A stretch of DNA of 64,000 nt from Silene latifolia (taxonomy: Eukaryota > Streptophyta > Magnoliopsida > Caryophyllales > Caryophyllaceae): contig NC_133536.1 of NCBI RefSeq assembly GCF_048544455.1, positions 199,457,325 to 199,521,324 on the forward strand. The letters are read 5' to 3'. Positions 10,872 through 22,290 of the stretch are shown one piece after another. The notes beneath the pieces were generated by a model. It saw only the letters and a program-made list of their open reading frames with translations. It was not told where the DNA came from and did not search any database. Made by a program: the position numbers and the translations under genes. Each line of letters begins with the position of its first letter. The first letter of the stretch is position 1.

Positions 10872-11445
10872 AAATTTCCTTTTTTTTTTCCAAATCTTGT
10901 TTTTATCAACCCTTTTTTATTATTTAAAGATATTAAAATGTCTTGAAACAATATTATTAAATAATATTGAATTGCGGTCCATTAGCGTAATAATCATTGT
11001 TAAACTGCGAACCATGACCATTATCGGGAGTAAATAAATAATTAAAAAATACATTCTCGGGATCGTCGCTAGAATCCATTATTAGTAATGAGGTAATAAT
11101 ATAACAGTTATTTTTTTAAGAGAGATAAGATAGTAGGAGTAAATGAAGATGTTAGTAGAAAGTAAGAAAAAGTTAGGGTAAAGTACATTATTAAATTAAT
11201 TATTATAAAAACCGTCTTCAAAATTCATTTGCGTTAAAACGATATTTAATTTTTAGTAAAATTAATTTGAAAGTCTAAGAGCAAAATAGGAATAAATGAA
11301 AAAATAGGGGGCGTAACAAGTAAAACAGGGGGCGTGATATAGTAATTTTGTTTGTTTCGTGCGGAATTAATCATTATATCCGGGTGTTATGGGTTTGGAA
11401 CTTATTCCTCAATTTTTTTTTTTTTTTTTTTTTTAATGGTATGGG

Positions 11446-11957
11446 TAGAGGTGGTAATTGGGTCTGGGTTTGGGTTGGGTGAAGACGGGTCGGGTCATGT
11501 TGGGTTCGGGTCGTCTCGGATCAGCATACCCTTTTGGATCGGGTCGGATTCGGGTCATTACCGGGTCGGATCATTTCGGGTCAAATGAAGTGTAGGGCCG
11601 GGTCATTATCGGGTCTAGCAATTTTATCGCATTACTCCAATTTTTGACCATTAAAATTATTTTTTCGACCATTTTTTGCTTAATTAGTTCATAATTAAGT
11701 CAAAGATATCAAACTAAACATTAAATCGCTTTCAATCTGATCAATATTAAGCTTAATAATTGTCAGATTATCATTTTAGTCGGGTTGTTATCGGACCGGG
11801 TCAATATCGGGTCTGGGTCGAGTTCAGGCCAATGATCATCGAGTCGTGTCGGGTAACGAGCCGTCATAGGGTCGGGTCGGTTTCGGGTCGCAATATTTTC
11901 GGGTCCTGTCTGATCGGGTTTGCTCGGGTACGGGTCGGGTCAGACTTGACAGCACTA
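11446..11957. mobile_element. Non-autonomous hAT-type element filled with GGGTC repeats
   Basis: The left end reads TAGAGGTGGTAA and the reverse complement of the right end reads TAGTGCTGTCAA, a hAT-like terminal repeat. The flanking 8-mers GGTATGGG (11438-11445) and GTTATGGG (11958-11965) differ at one position and fit the 8-bp hAT target duplication. The 512-bp interior is dominated by irregular CGGGTCGGGTCA words and lacks a transposase frame. Confidence 0.7.
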
Positions 11958-12318
11958 GTTATGGGTTTAAACCTCAATTAAGTTTAAAATGCTTATATTA
12001 AATATTGTAAATAATAATTTTCAATATTATAAAATCATGAAAATGATTATTTAATAAAATAAATATATAAAAAATTGGATTTACAATATGTTATAATTTA
12101 TTTTTTTCATATTTTTGGTCTATTTAATTTGATATCCATGGGTATCAATCTCATAAACCCCCCCCCCCCCCCCCCTCCCTCCTTGGATATGAGAAACTCA
12201 TACCTCGTGGCTTTGAGGAATGGGTATGAATCCTTGTATTTGTCAAACAAACACTTGGTAGGTTTGGTTCATTCCAAATTCATATCTCATACGTTTTTTC
12301 TGTGAACCAAATACCCAC
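11958..12318. repeat. TE-derived flank with C18 homopolymer
   Basis: Sequence between the hAT-type and the second Mutator-like element. It includes an uninterrupted run of 18 C (12158-12175) followed by TCCCTCC. The words TTTGGTTCATTCCAAATTC and GGGTATGAATCC resemble the MITE at 593-892, so this stretch is probably an older element that later received both insertions. Confidence 0.4.
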
Positions 12319-13367
12319 AAATAGGATCCTACATCCAGTTGTATAATGCTCATTATACAACTGGCTAGAATTTGAGCTAATATATAAAGAACTCGAGCTA
12401 TATTTTAAGCTTATGTTTACCCGTTCCAACATTTCTTCATATTTTTAGTATAGATTTCGAGTTCTTGGCATTACATCTACTAATGGTTCAACAACATTTT
12501 AATTACATGAGATTTTGAGTCTATATAAAGTCTTTTGATTCTAATTGTAATGTAGAGTTTTTTGTTGAAAGTTTATATACAAACTAGTTTTAAGTTACTT
12601 GTATATCCTTATTGATCTGTTGCTGAACAGTATGATATTAAACATGACTTGTCAATTATATTTATCAAGGCTTCTGCAAGTTATCTAAGAAGTTGAGCTA
12701 TTACCCATAATACATGTGTTATTGAACATAGACCTCGAGCTTATATAAAAAAAAATTCGAGCCATCAGTCGTTAGCCATTGACGCTCCACCTGATGCGTG
12801 ACTTGCCAATTGAATTTCCCAAGGCTTTTGCAAGTCATCTAAGAAGTCGAGCTATTACACATACCAGATGCGTTATTGACAATAGAACTCGAGCTTAAAT
12901 ATGAAGAATTCGAGCCACCAGTCATCAATCATTGATAGTAAAAATTGATTTCGATTGAAGAAAGAGAGTTATAAAAGTTGATTAAATAAATTAGAGGGAG
13001 ATGATGATTAAGTAAGGCACAATGAAAAAAGATGGATATATAAAGAATTCGAGCCATCGGTCATCAGCCAATAAAGCTCTGTCCACCATTGATGGTAAAA
13101 ATTGATTAATTTCTTAATGTTTTTGATTGAAGAATGAGAGTTGTAATAGTTGATTGAATAATTTCGAGGGAGAAGATGATTAATTTGTATAAAGGAAGAA
13201 GATGGAGATCAGTAGTTAGAATAGGGAAGTAGTTATGGAAAAGAGGAATTACGTTTGATTTGTTTTAGGTTTGTTATTTTAGGATTTAATAATTGTATTA
13301 GAGAAAGACTAAAATAACCCTGGATGTACAATAACATTGTACATCCAGGTGTATAGTCTATGAACTG
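12319..13367. mobile_element. Mutator-like element with hairpin termini
   Basis: The direct repeat CCAAATACCCAC flanks the unit at 12307-12318 and 13368-13379 (12 bp, of which 9-11 may be target duplication). Each end carries a perfect hairpin: CCAGTTGTATAATG/CATTATACAACTGG around CT (12335-12364), and CTGGATGTACAAT/ATTGTACATCCAG around AAC (13320-13348). The two hairpins also resemble each other in inverted orientation, forming the terminal repeat. The interior has partial tandem copies built on AAGTC(A/G)TCTAAGAAG..GAGCTATTAC, CTCGAGCTTA and ATTCGAGCCA. No coding region was found. Confidence 0.6.
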
Positions 13368-13431
13368 CCAAATACCCACTAACTCTGTGTTGCCGCGTAG
13401 CATGCACTATCAATCAATTGTGAGTGAGCGA

Positions 13432-13573
13432 GTCCATGTTATTTTGGACTGAAATTATCTGAATTGAACTGAAGTGAATTTAATGGAGTTAAAATGAACT
13501 AAACTGAACTGAATTGAAGGGATCTAAACTGAAATAAAATGAGTTAAAATTAACTCCATAAGAACAACATGAC
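13432..13573. mobile_element. MITE with GGTCATGTT-like ends
   Basis: The left end GTCCATGTTATTTTGGACT pairs with the reverse complement of the right end, GGTCATGTTGTTCTTATGGA. The interior is a run of GAACTGAA/GAGTTAAAAT words. Length is about 142 bp and no clean target duplication could be fixed. Confidence 0.5.
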
Positions 13574-13946
13574 CTAAAAGAAGTATATATGTAAAACAAA
13601 TCTCTCAATTATATAGGCATTGATAATTTTTAAAATATATGGAATTTTTAAATTCGGCCAAAATTGACAACGACTAAACACCTTCTAATTTTTAAGTGAC
13701 GACAAGTAAATGTATTATTATAGGTAATTTAAGGAAGCACAAGTGTGTTTCGGCCAAAATAACCACTCAGACACGTCCCCAGCCGTGTGCTGCTGCTCCG
13801 TCCATCCTCGTTTTGCGTGCTTGCTTCATCTCGTCAACCCGTAATTTATTAGTTATTATATTTTATTTCGGAATTATTTTAATCTAATTTTATTCGTGAT
13901 TCCCGTCAGTTTTATTAAAAAATTTACCCCCCATCTACACGTATCA
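13574..13946. other. No gene seen
   Basis: AT-rich sequence between the MITE and the truncated gypsy element. The stretch 13750-13830 is more GC-balanced (CACGTCCCCAGCCGTGTGC), but only a short unsupported frame crosses it. Confidence 0.4.
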
Positions 13947-13997
13947 GTTGCCTAGTGGTTTACCACCCCTGAGGGCATTGAGCATCACATAGACCTT

Positions 13998-15345
13998 GTG
14001 CCTAGTTCTGTACTCCCTAACAGGCCAGCTTACAGATGTGATCCCACAACAACCAAGGAACTGCATCATCAGATTGAAGAGTTAATGACAAAGGGATTTG
14101 TGAGGGAATCATTGAGTCCATGTGCAGTGCCTGCTTTACTAGTGCCTAAGAAAGATGGAACTTGGAGAATGTGTACTGATAGCAGGGCTATAAACAACAT
14201 CACATTCAAATACAGGTTCCCTATTCCAAGGCTAGATGACATGTTAGATGAGCTCAGTGGGGCTCAGATCTTTTCAAAGATAGATCTCAGGCAAGGGTAT
14301 CATCAGGTGAGGATAAGAGAAGGTGATGAATTGAAAACAACTTTCAAAAACCAAACATGGCCTGTATGAGTGGCTTGTCATGCCATTTGGTTTATCTAAT
14401 GCTCCAAGCACCTTCATGAGGCTCATGACTAAAGTTCTAAGGCCTTGCCTTGGAAAGTTTGCTGTAGTGTACTTCGATGATATACTCATCTACAGCAACA
14501 GTCCATCTGAACATCTATTACATTTGGAGGCAATTTTTAGAATACTCAGGGAACAGAAGCTGTATGGGAAGCTCGAGAAATGTACCTTCATGGTCAATGA
14601 GGTTGCATTTCTGGGATATATTATATCAGGAAGAGGGATATCAGTTGATCAGGAGAAGATTAAGGCTATGCAAACATGGCCAGTCCCACAAACAATCACA
14701 GAAGTAAGGGGATTTCATGGTCTAGCATCGTTTTACAAGAGGTTCATTAAGAATTTCAGCTCAATTGTTGCACCAATCACTGAGTACATGAGAAAGGGAG
14801 ACTTCCAATGGACTGAAGCTGCTCAGCAGTCTTTTGAGAAAATCAAAAAGCTAATGTGTGAGACTCCCATTCTAAAGCTGCCTGACTTTGAACAACTGTT
14901 TGAAGTAAAGTGTGATGCCAGTGGAGTTGGAATAGGAGCTGTCCTAATCCAAGGCCAGAGACCCGTGGCCTATTTCAGTGAGAAGTTAAATGGAGCCAAG
15001 CTGAAATATTCAATTTATGACAAGGAGTTCTATGCAATCATAAGGGGTTTTACACATTGGAGTCATTACCTGAAGCCTAAGCCATTTGTGTTGCATTCTG
15101 ATCATGAGGCCCTAAAATACATCAATGGCCAACACAAGCTGAGCCATAAACATGCTAAGTGGGTAGAATTCCTACAAGCTTTCAACTTTTCAAGCAAATA
15201 TAAGGAAGGGAAGCAGAATGTGGTAGTTGATGCCTTGTCAATGAGGCATTCTTTGTTGACTGTCATAAGTAACAAGGTCCTTGGGTTTGAATTCATGAAG
15301 GAGATGTATAAGGAGGACCCTGACTTCTCTGAGGAGTGGGTTGAT
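13998..15345 (+). pseudogene. Gypsy reverse transcriptase and RNase H, disrupted
   Basis: The first frame (to 14369) holds the RT fingers and palm ([30 protein letters not shown]). A one-base change in an A-run near 14345 shifts the frame; the next frame (from 14380) continues with [12 protein letters not shown], the catalytic YFDDIL, LGYIISG and RNase H motifs CDASGVGIG, SDHEAL and DALSMR. Immediately afterwards the frame is cut by the nested element at 15346. Another frame change precedes the RT, at about 13965. The piece cannot give a functional protein as it stands. Confidence 0.9.
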
Positions 15346-16658
15346 TGTAACACCCCCATACTCCAAGTGCCTTACCAGGACCACTCAGGTATGAAGACAT
15401 TACCATCTCGGTTACCCGAGGCAATGATAATCAAACAACAATAAAGAAACAACGTTTATTATAAATAGTTTAGCGAATAGTTACAATCCTCAAAACCAAA
15501 CCAAAAGTACAATACATTATTTCAAAATGACTGTTCTAACTGAAATGTAAATGAACTAAAGGCTACAATGAAGACTCCTATCATCATGTCGTGGCATCCC
15601 AGCTATCCCCGTACTCATCTCAATACCTGCTCAATATCTGCTCACCATCCCCGAATGGATCACCGCAGGTTTACAAAACAACACCGGGGTCAGTACTAAT
15701 CACACAACCAATATGTATAACGACAATAAGATGAACATACACCTAACATCACACACACACACAAACCAACCAACTTCCATCATCTCAATCTTGTTGTCCA
15801 CCGGACCACCCACAGATGGGGGACCGCAGCCGTACCCACCAAATCCCCGCTCCACATAGTGAGCGATAAACCCTGTTCATTAATGTGCACATCCCCTTTC
15901 GTGGCGGGTTCCACAAAGGGCGAAACTAGGGCGTGAAGTCGATCCCCGCAAGTGACCCCACTCGGTAGAGGCCACGCCTCGCGAACCATCAACAAAGAAT
16001 CACAACCACAAGCACAATACAATTATTATATCAAACAACCAAATACAACACATCAACCAATATCCCATTATGGGACTAATACGAGTAGAAATCCTACAGG
16101 TATGCACACAATCGACGGTCTCTCTTCTTTGAGTCAAAAAGCCTCTTCTATGAACCCTCCTCCTATCATATAACACATAGAGGCTACACATCACATACTA
16201 CACATAAAAACCCCCAATCTCTAAATTAGGGTTTAACCAAATCAAGGGAAAAACAATAAAAAGGGTACGTGGCAAGGAACTCAACGATACGAATAACGAC
16301 AAGAACTGACCGTCTGAACTCCGGGAATTGCTAAGAATGCGATTAGGAAGATGAACTTGTTGCTTTCTCTCTTAAACAGGGTTTTAGGTTTTGTAAAAGT
16401 GATTTAAAACAATGACGACGATACTTAAATACCTTAATCGCATAATTAACAAAACCCGAGAAAACTCCCCGTAAAACCGGACACTCGATCGAGTACCCAA
16501 GGTACTCGATCGAGTACCCCCTTACTCGATCGAGTACCCCAGCTACTCGATCGAGTACCCAACAGTCGAAACTATTTTATTTCGCAACTTACCCTTACTC
16601 GACAGAGTAAGGGCTACTCGATAGAGTACCCCAAGACTTATAAATACGGAGTATTACA
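15346..16658 (-). repeat. 3' LTR of the Tekay-like element
   Basis: 1313 bp, with TG..CA borders on either strand. Matches the LTR at 22291-23630 nearly throughout. The visible differences are clustered: around 15566, 15742-15752 and 15785-15818, plus one fewer copy of the CTCGATCGAG unit near 16490. Confidence 0.93.
16481..16634. repeat. Palindromic TACTCGATCGAGTA cluster in the 3' LTR
   Basis: Four copies of the palindrome CTCGATCGAG with flanking TA or CA and a CCC tail are followed by CTCGACAGAG and CTCGATAGAG variants. The 5' LTR has the same cluster with one extra unit (about 23428-23606). Confidence 0.95.
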
Positions 16659-16676
16659 GTCTTCCCTCCTTAAAAG
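16659..16676 (-). other. Polypurine tract
   Basis: On the minus strand the run AAGGAGGGAAGAC lies directly before the TGTAATACTCC start of the 3' LTR, as expected for the plus-strand DNA primer. The same arrangement (TTAAGGGGGGAAGAC then TGTAATACT) occurs in the non-autonomous element at 48412-48429. Confidence 0.85.
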
Positions 16677-16773
16677 GAACTTCGTCCCCGAAGTTCAAAC
16701 CACTACTAACCAAAGTTACTCCCACAACATTCCCGACTCAAAAGCCAAACAAAATTCAACATAAAACATGATA

Positions 16774-17661
16774 CTAACCCAACTCATCCCGACAAACATC
16801 CCGACACAAAATATAAAAGGGGTATAAAACTCTTAAAAACTGCTCGCGATCATCTCCTACCCCCCTAAAAGAAACAAGGTTACGTCCCCGTAACCATACA
16901 TACCTGATCAAAAGGAAAGGGTAACGCTCTTTCATAGCTTCCTCTGGCTCCCATGTAGCTTCCTCGGTCTCGTGGTTAGACCACAGGATCTTAAGCAAAA
17001 CTGTCTCACCACTCCTAGTCTTTCTAACCTTTCGGTCTAGAATCGCTTAGGCACCTCCGGATATGATAAGGACTCATCTAGCTCTAAGCTCTCTGCCTCC
17101 AACACATGTGACGGATCACTCACATACTTCCGCAAATTGCGATACATGGAACACATTATGCACTCTTTCTAACGCAGCTGGTAAAGCCGGACGATAAGCA
17201 ACTTCCCCAACTCGCTCTAAGATCTCATAAGGCCCTATAAACTTCCGACTTAGCTTGCCTTTCTTCCCAAATCTCATAACCCCACGCATAGGAGACACTT
17301 TCAAAAGAACTTTGTCCCCACTTGAAACTCTATGTCCCGATGATGTAGATCTCGCATAACTCTTTTGTCGATCCGGGCTGCTCTCATCCGTTCCCCGATC
17401 ATCTTAATCTGTTCCACCATCTCATGCACCATCTCTGGTCCTAAAACCACTTTGCCTCGACTATCGTCCCAACAGATTGGACTTCTACACCTCCTCCCAT
17501 ACAAAGCCTCAAACGGTGCCATACCATACCTATTATCTTTGGTGTGATAAGCTGTTATTGTAAGAAAATTCTATCAAGTCCAGCCTCTGCTCCCAGTTAC
17601 CACCAAAATCCATCACACAAGCTCGCAACATATCCTCAAGTGTCTTGATTGTTCTCTCAGT
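16774..17661 (-). pseudogene. Integrase C-terminus and chromodomain, frameshifted
   Basis: Continuation of the pol frame after the nonsense codon. Pieces in three frames carry the integrase end (MAPFEALYGRRCRSPICW, about 17522-17457; GPYEILERVG and HNVFHVSQ, 17304-17150). They are followed by a chromodomain-like segment (KILWSNHETEEATWEPEEA, from about 16995). Single-base gains or losses are visible near 17556, 17316, 17141 and 17042, several in homopolymers. A chromodomain of this type is thought to steer integration to methylated-histone chromatin. Confidence 0.85.
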
Positions 17662-20298
17662 CTACCCGTCTGTCGCGGGATGAAATGCTGTACTCATCTT
17701 CAAAGTTGTTCCCAAAGATTCCTGAAACTCCTTCCAAAACCTCGATATAAACCTCGCATCTCTGTCAGACACTATGTCCTTAGGGACTCCATGTAACTTA
17801 AGCACGTTCTTTCGATAGGCCATAGCCAATTGTGCCTTAGTCCATGTATCTTTCATTGGAACAAAGTGAGCTGACTTGGTCAGACGATCCACTATCACCC
17901 AAATCATGTTGTTACCTTGTTGACTCTTTGGCAAACCCACAATGAAATCCATGGAAATGGATTCCCACTTCCACTCAGGCACCTCTAAAGACTGAATCTT
18001 ACCTTGTGATCGTCGCTGTTCACCCTTAACTCTCTGGCATGTCAAACAACGGGACACAAACTCAGCTGTCTCTTTCTTCATCCCAGGCCACCAAAACGTT
18101 TTCTTCAAATCCTTGTATAGCTTGTCTCCACCTGGATGAACTGAATATGGTGTGCAATGCGCCTCTGTCATGATTGTCTTTTTCAACTCCTCGTCATTAG
18201 GAACACACCACCTACCATCAAACCTCAAGCTACCATCTGTATGAATAGAAAATCGGGACACTGTCCCTTTCTCTACTCCAGCTCTCCACTCCACTATCTT
18301 AGGATCCAAAGCCTGCTTATCCCGAATATCATCATAAAACTCCAGATGTACTGTCATATCACCCATGGCATCTCCTTTCTGCATCATATGTATCCCAAAA
18401 CTCGCTACCTCATCCCTCAGCCTCATCAAAGATAGAGTTGTACACAAGGAATGTACACTCTTCCTACTCAAAGCATCAGCAACAACATTGGCCTTCCCTT
18501 CATGGTAGATAATCTCCATGTCGTAATCGCCAATCAACTCCATCCACCTCCTCTGTCTCATGTTCAACTCCTTCTGCGTGAAGATGTACTTGAGACTCTT
18601 GTGATCAGAAAATACCTTAAAGATTGCTCCATAAAGGTAATGTCTCCAAATCTTGAGAGCAAACACCACTGCACCCAACTCCAGATCATGAGTAGGGTAG
18701 TTCTCCTCATAAGGCTTCAATTGCCTAGAAGCATAGGCAATCACTTTGACATTCTGCATCAACACACATCCCAGCCCATTCTTCGAGGCATCTGTATAAA
18801 CCTCAAAGTTCTCGCTCCCTTCAGGTAATGCTAAGACAGGAGCTGTGGTCAAACGCTCCTTTAGTGTTTGGAACGCCGTCTCACAACTCTCATCCCAACG
18901 AAACCTGTTCTCTTTCCTCATCAACGCTGTCATCGGTCTGGCTATCTTGGAGAAATCTTTCACGAACCGTCTGTAGTATCCAGCTAAACCCAAGAAACTC
19001 CTAACCTCAGCAACATTCTTCGGTGCTTCCCACTTTGTCACTGCCTCAATCTTCGCCGGATCCACAGCTACCCCATCTTTAGAGATTACATGCCCCAGAA
19101 AAGCAACTTTCTCTAACCAGAACTCACACTTGGACAGCTTAGCATACAACTCATGATCCCTCAAAGTCTGCAACACGATCCTCAGATGCTCCTCATGCTC
19201 CTCCTTAGTCTTAGAGTAGACTAAGATATCATCGATAAACACCACTACAAACTGGTCCAAGAACTGTCTGAAGATTCTATTCATCAAATCCATAAACACT
19301 GCCGGCGCATTAGACAACCCAAACGGCATCACCACATACTCATAATGGCCATACCTTGACGTGAAAGTTGTCTTTGGTATGTCCACCTCTCTAATCTTCA
19401 CCTGATGGTACCCCGACCTCAAATCAATCTTAGAAAAGACTGTTGCACCGCTCAACTGATCAAACAGGTCATCTATCCTTGGCAAAGGATACTTGTTCTT
19501 TATCGTCACACGGTTCAGCTCCCTGTAATCTATGCATAACCTCAAACTCCCATCTTTCTTCTTCACGAAAAGAACTGGTGCTCCCCACGGCGATACACTT
19601 GGTCTAATGTATCCCTTCTCTATCAGATCATCCAACTGTTTCCTAAGTTCCTCCATCTCCTTAGGACCCATACGGTACGGTGCCTTAGAGATTGTCCCCG
19701 TCTCTGGCTTCAACTCAACGGTGAAATCTATCTCCCTCTTCGGTGGTAACCCCGGAATCTCCTCTGGAAAAACATCTGCAAATTCCCCCACCACTGGTAT
19801 CTCATCAACTGCCGGGCTCTCTATCCGATCATCTCTCACATGGCACAAGATCAGCGGACATCCCTTCCTCAGATAAGACTTCAAGGTGACAGCTGCAATC
19901 AACTTAACTTTGGGTTTGACTAGAAACCCACGATAAGACACACTAACACCCTTAGGACCTCTTAAAGACACTTTCTTTTGATGACAGTCTATCTTAGCTT
20001 TATACTTTCCTAACCAATCTATCCCAACTATCATCTCAAAACCGTTAAAAGGAAATTCTAGCAAGTCTACAGGGAAATCAACTTGCCCAACTATCAAAGA
20101 TACATCCCTGAAAAATCTCCCACACGATACAGACTCACCCGAAGGTATGAAAACTTGCTCACTAACAGACTCGTATACTCTCAAACCCAACTGTTTTACA
20201 TGACTCGAAGACACAAACGACTGAGAAGCCCCCGAATCAAACAAAACAAAGGTAGGAATACCATTAACAAGGAATGTACTGGGTGATAACGTGCGCAT
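17662..20298 (-). pseudogene. Pol polyprotein: protease, RT, RNase H, integrase core
   Basis: This is the longest open piece, about 870 codons. In order it shows the aspartic protease site ([11 protein letters not shown]), reverse transcriptase ([40 protein letters not shown], catalytic FIDDIL), RNase H ([26 protein letters not shown]), the integrase zinc region ([13 protein letters not shown]) and the DDE core ([16 protein letters not shown]). The frame ends at an in-frame TAG at 17662 where the third catalytic acidic residue region should begin. At the 5' end a frame change separates it from gag near 20280. The catalytic residues that remain are intact. Confidence 0.92.
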
Positions 20299-20938
20299 CT
20301 TCCTCAGCTGCTTTCTTCTCCATCATGAATAACTTGCCACTGGTCTTCTGCCCACCTCCCTGGACAGTGCTAGCTGATGCGGTCGGCTTAGCACCCGACC
20401 CTTGATTGTTGTTGTTGTTGTTCGCTGGTGTTTTCGATAAAATTACCGCCGTTGCGGTTGCCTCCACTCTGGTAACTCGACTCCCGGTTTGGCCATGATC
20501 CGGCCCGGTCCATTTGCTCGCGAAGCTCGCGCGGTCTCCGAAAGATCCCGGTGCACTTGTGCACTCATGTCTCTTGTGGCCTACACCACCACAATAGCGA
20601 GTAACTCCCCAACTATTACTCACACTCCCACGGCCACGCCCAAAGGAAGCCCCACACTAAACTCGGACCCGGAAGAAAATCCCTTAGGCTGATTGTGGTT
20701 GCCTTTCTTGTGATTCGATTGGCCACCACCCTCACTCTCGGACTTCCTCTTCTCGCCACCTAACCTCTCCCGAGCCATCTCCACCACCTCTCGGCTCTCC
20801 CGGCTCTCTCATAAGCTTCCTTAACATCTGTAAGGATTCCCACGGGTAACTTATCCATAATCTTAGGGGTCAACCCCTCTCAAACCTCAATGCCGATTCT
20901 CCTCACTCAAACCCATATCCTCGGCATACCTCGACTTC
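20264..20938 (-). pseudogene. Gag C-terminus with zinc knuckle remnant
   Basis: The frame at 20264-20623 includes CGGVGHKRHEC, most of a CCHC knuckle; the first cysteine position is lost. A low-complexity linker with a poly-Asn run (NNNNNN) and an Ala/Glu-rich end follows. Between 20624 and 20938 the gag reading is spread over more than one frame. Confidence 0.75.
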
Positions 20939-21469
20939 TCATTGAACGACTGTAGTACTCGCCACAGACATCTCAGCGATCATCTTAAAACCATCAAACT
21001 CTTCTCTCATCTTACTCCTCACATGTTCCGGTACAAACTCCTTCCTCACCACCCTACGAAACTCCTCCCAAGGTATAGCAGGTAAGCCTTGGCTTGTATA
21101 TATCTCCTTAGCACTCACTTTCACCTGAATCCCACCACTTGCCTGCTTTGCCTCCCTTAGATAGAACGCGGCTTGTTCCACTCTCATCTCATCGGGACAA
21201 TGAACCAAGTCTAAGATGTTCTCCATCTCTCTCAGCCAACTATCAAGAAGGTTAGGTTCCCCAACCCCCTTGTATTCTTTCGGGTTAAACCTCGCAATGT
21301 AAAGGCTGATTTTTGAATGATCAACCTCCTTCTCCTTATCCTTATTCTTGTCTTCATTCACTTTCTTTAGGGTCTCGATAAGAGCATCCTGGTGCTCTAA
21401 CATCTTAACGATGTCATCCACGGTCATAAGCTCAGCTCTCGCATACAAAGCAGTTCTCTTGGGCGGCAT
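20939..21469 (-). pseudogene. Gag N-terminal half
   Basis: Begins at MPPKRTALYARAEL (ATG at 21469) and contains the retrotransposon gag core (PNLLDSWLREMENILDL, RVEQAAFYLREAKQ, WEEFRRVVRKEFVPEHVR). It breaks into a stop after EMSVAS because of a small indel near 20955. The frame is open upstream into the repeat-rich leader, but that part (GTRSS, LDRV repeats) merely translates the CTCGATCGAG array. Confidence 0.85.
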
Positions 21470-21544
21470 CTTGAAACTATACATATATAAGAAAGGGTAG
21501 ACATGAACATACGTACTAAACCTCAAAACACGAAAACACGCCAC

Positions 21545-21825
21545 CCAGAACCCACTCGATCGAGTTCCCAAACACACTCGATCGAGTAACAGGCTACTCG
21601 ATCGAGTGCCCCACGTACTCGATCGAGTACCCAAACATCAGACCCCAAACAGACCTTCTGATCTCTTACCTACTCGATCGAGTATCCAGGCTACTCGATC
21701 GAGTGACCCCCTACTCGATCGAGTACCCCTAGTTACTCGATCGAGTGCCCCAAAACTCGATTCTGGACTCAAAATCGCCAAAAACCCACCCGATCGAGTC
21801 AGTCCCACTCGATCGAGTAACACTA
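21545..21825. repeat. Palindromic CTCGATCGAG cluster in the retrotransposon leader
   Basis: About ten copies of (T/C)ACTCGATCGAGT, spaced 4-30 bp apart, lie between the primer site and gag. This is the same palindrome as in both LTRs of this element. Variants include CCGATCGAGT and an incomplete ACTCGATTCT. Confidence 0.95.
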
Positions 21826-22276
21826 ATTCGTAAGAGCTACCCGCATGTTACGTCATATGCTAACATGCTAAACTTTATGAACCACATTATATCATAATAA
21901 ACATGCTACGCATCTTTTCTACTATCTATGAAATCATTTCATCATATTATTAAATGCCACATTGTAAATCATCCAACATGTTATCATTTCATCAACAAAT
22001 TCCCACATATCACCATTTTCTTTCACATGCCCAACTTCCTACTTCAACACCCAACAATTAACACTTTTCACCACATCCGTACACAAGCTAACCAAACACA
22101 CATACGACTCGACAAACACTTCCCCCATGTGACCGGTTCAAAGTTGTAGGGCGACCCCTGCGACTTTAAGACGTCTCCCAAGCCTTTGCACTAGCTCCTA
22201 CAACTTTTACCCCGAGTTCATTTTAATTGACTCCCTATGTTCATTAGGTTCATTAGTTACAGGTTTTAGGATCGTC

Positions 22277-22288
22277 GCTCTGATACCA
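22277..22288 (-). other. Primer binding site (initiator Met tRNA)
   Basis: The minus strand reads TGGTATCAGAGC, the standard plant iMet primer site, two bases inside the 5' LTR end. Reverse transcription would start here. Confidence 0.9.
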
Positions 22289-22290
22289 TT

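Larger units (their letters stand above)
9887..11350. mobile_element. Non-autonomous Mutator-like element (MULE)
   Basis: A perfect 9-bp direct repeat, TTTGTTTCG, flanks the element (9878-9886 and 11351-11359), which is the target duplication length of the Mutator superfamily. Long terminal inverted repeats begin about 10 bp in, and both ends share CTATATCAC, GTTTTACTTGTTACGCCCCC and TATTTTTTCATTTATTCC. Similarity continues with gaps for over 100 bp. There is no transposase. The interior holds a possible transcription unit (pyrimidine-rich leader about 10245-10350, ATG-TAA mini-ORF at 10358-10363, donor ATAAG|GTATGC at 10416/10417) and a 33-bp repeat block. Confidence 0.85.

Noticed and set aside
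10612-10893. Minus-strand 93-codon ORF with RRVNHTTRP-like repeats
   Set aside because: It is the reverse reading of the 33-bp array, open because the period is a multiple of three. Its start and stop do not coincide with the repeat units, unlike the plus-strand frame.
21606-21833. Repeat-rich frames on both strands (LDRV, TRSS words)
   Set aside because: They translate the CTCGATCGAG palindrome array in the retrotransposon leader and have no independent support.
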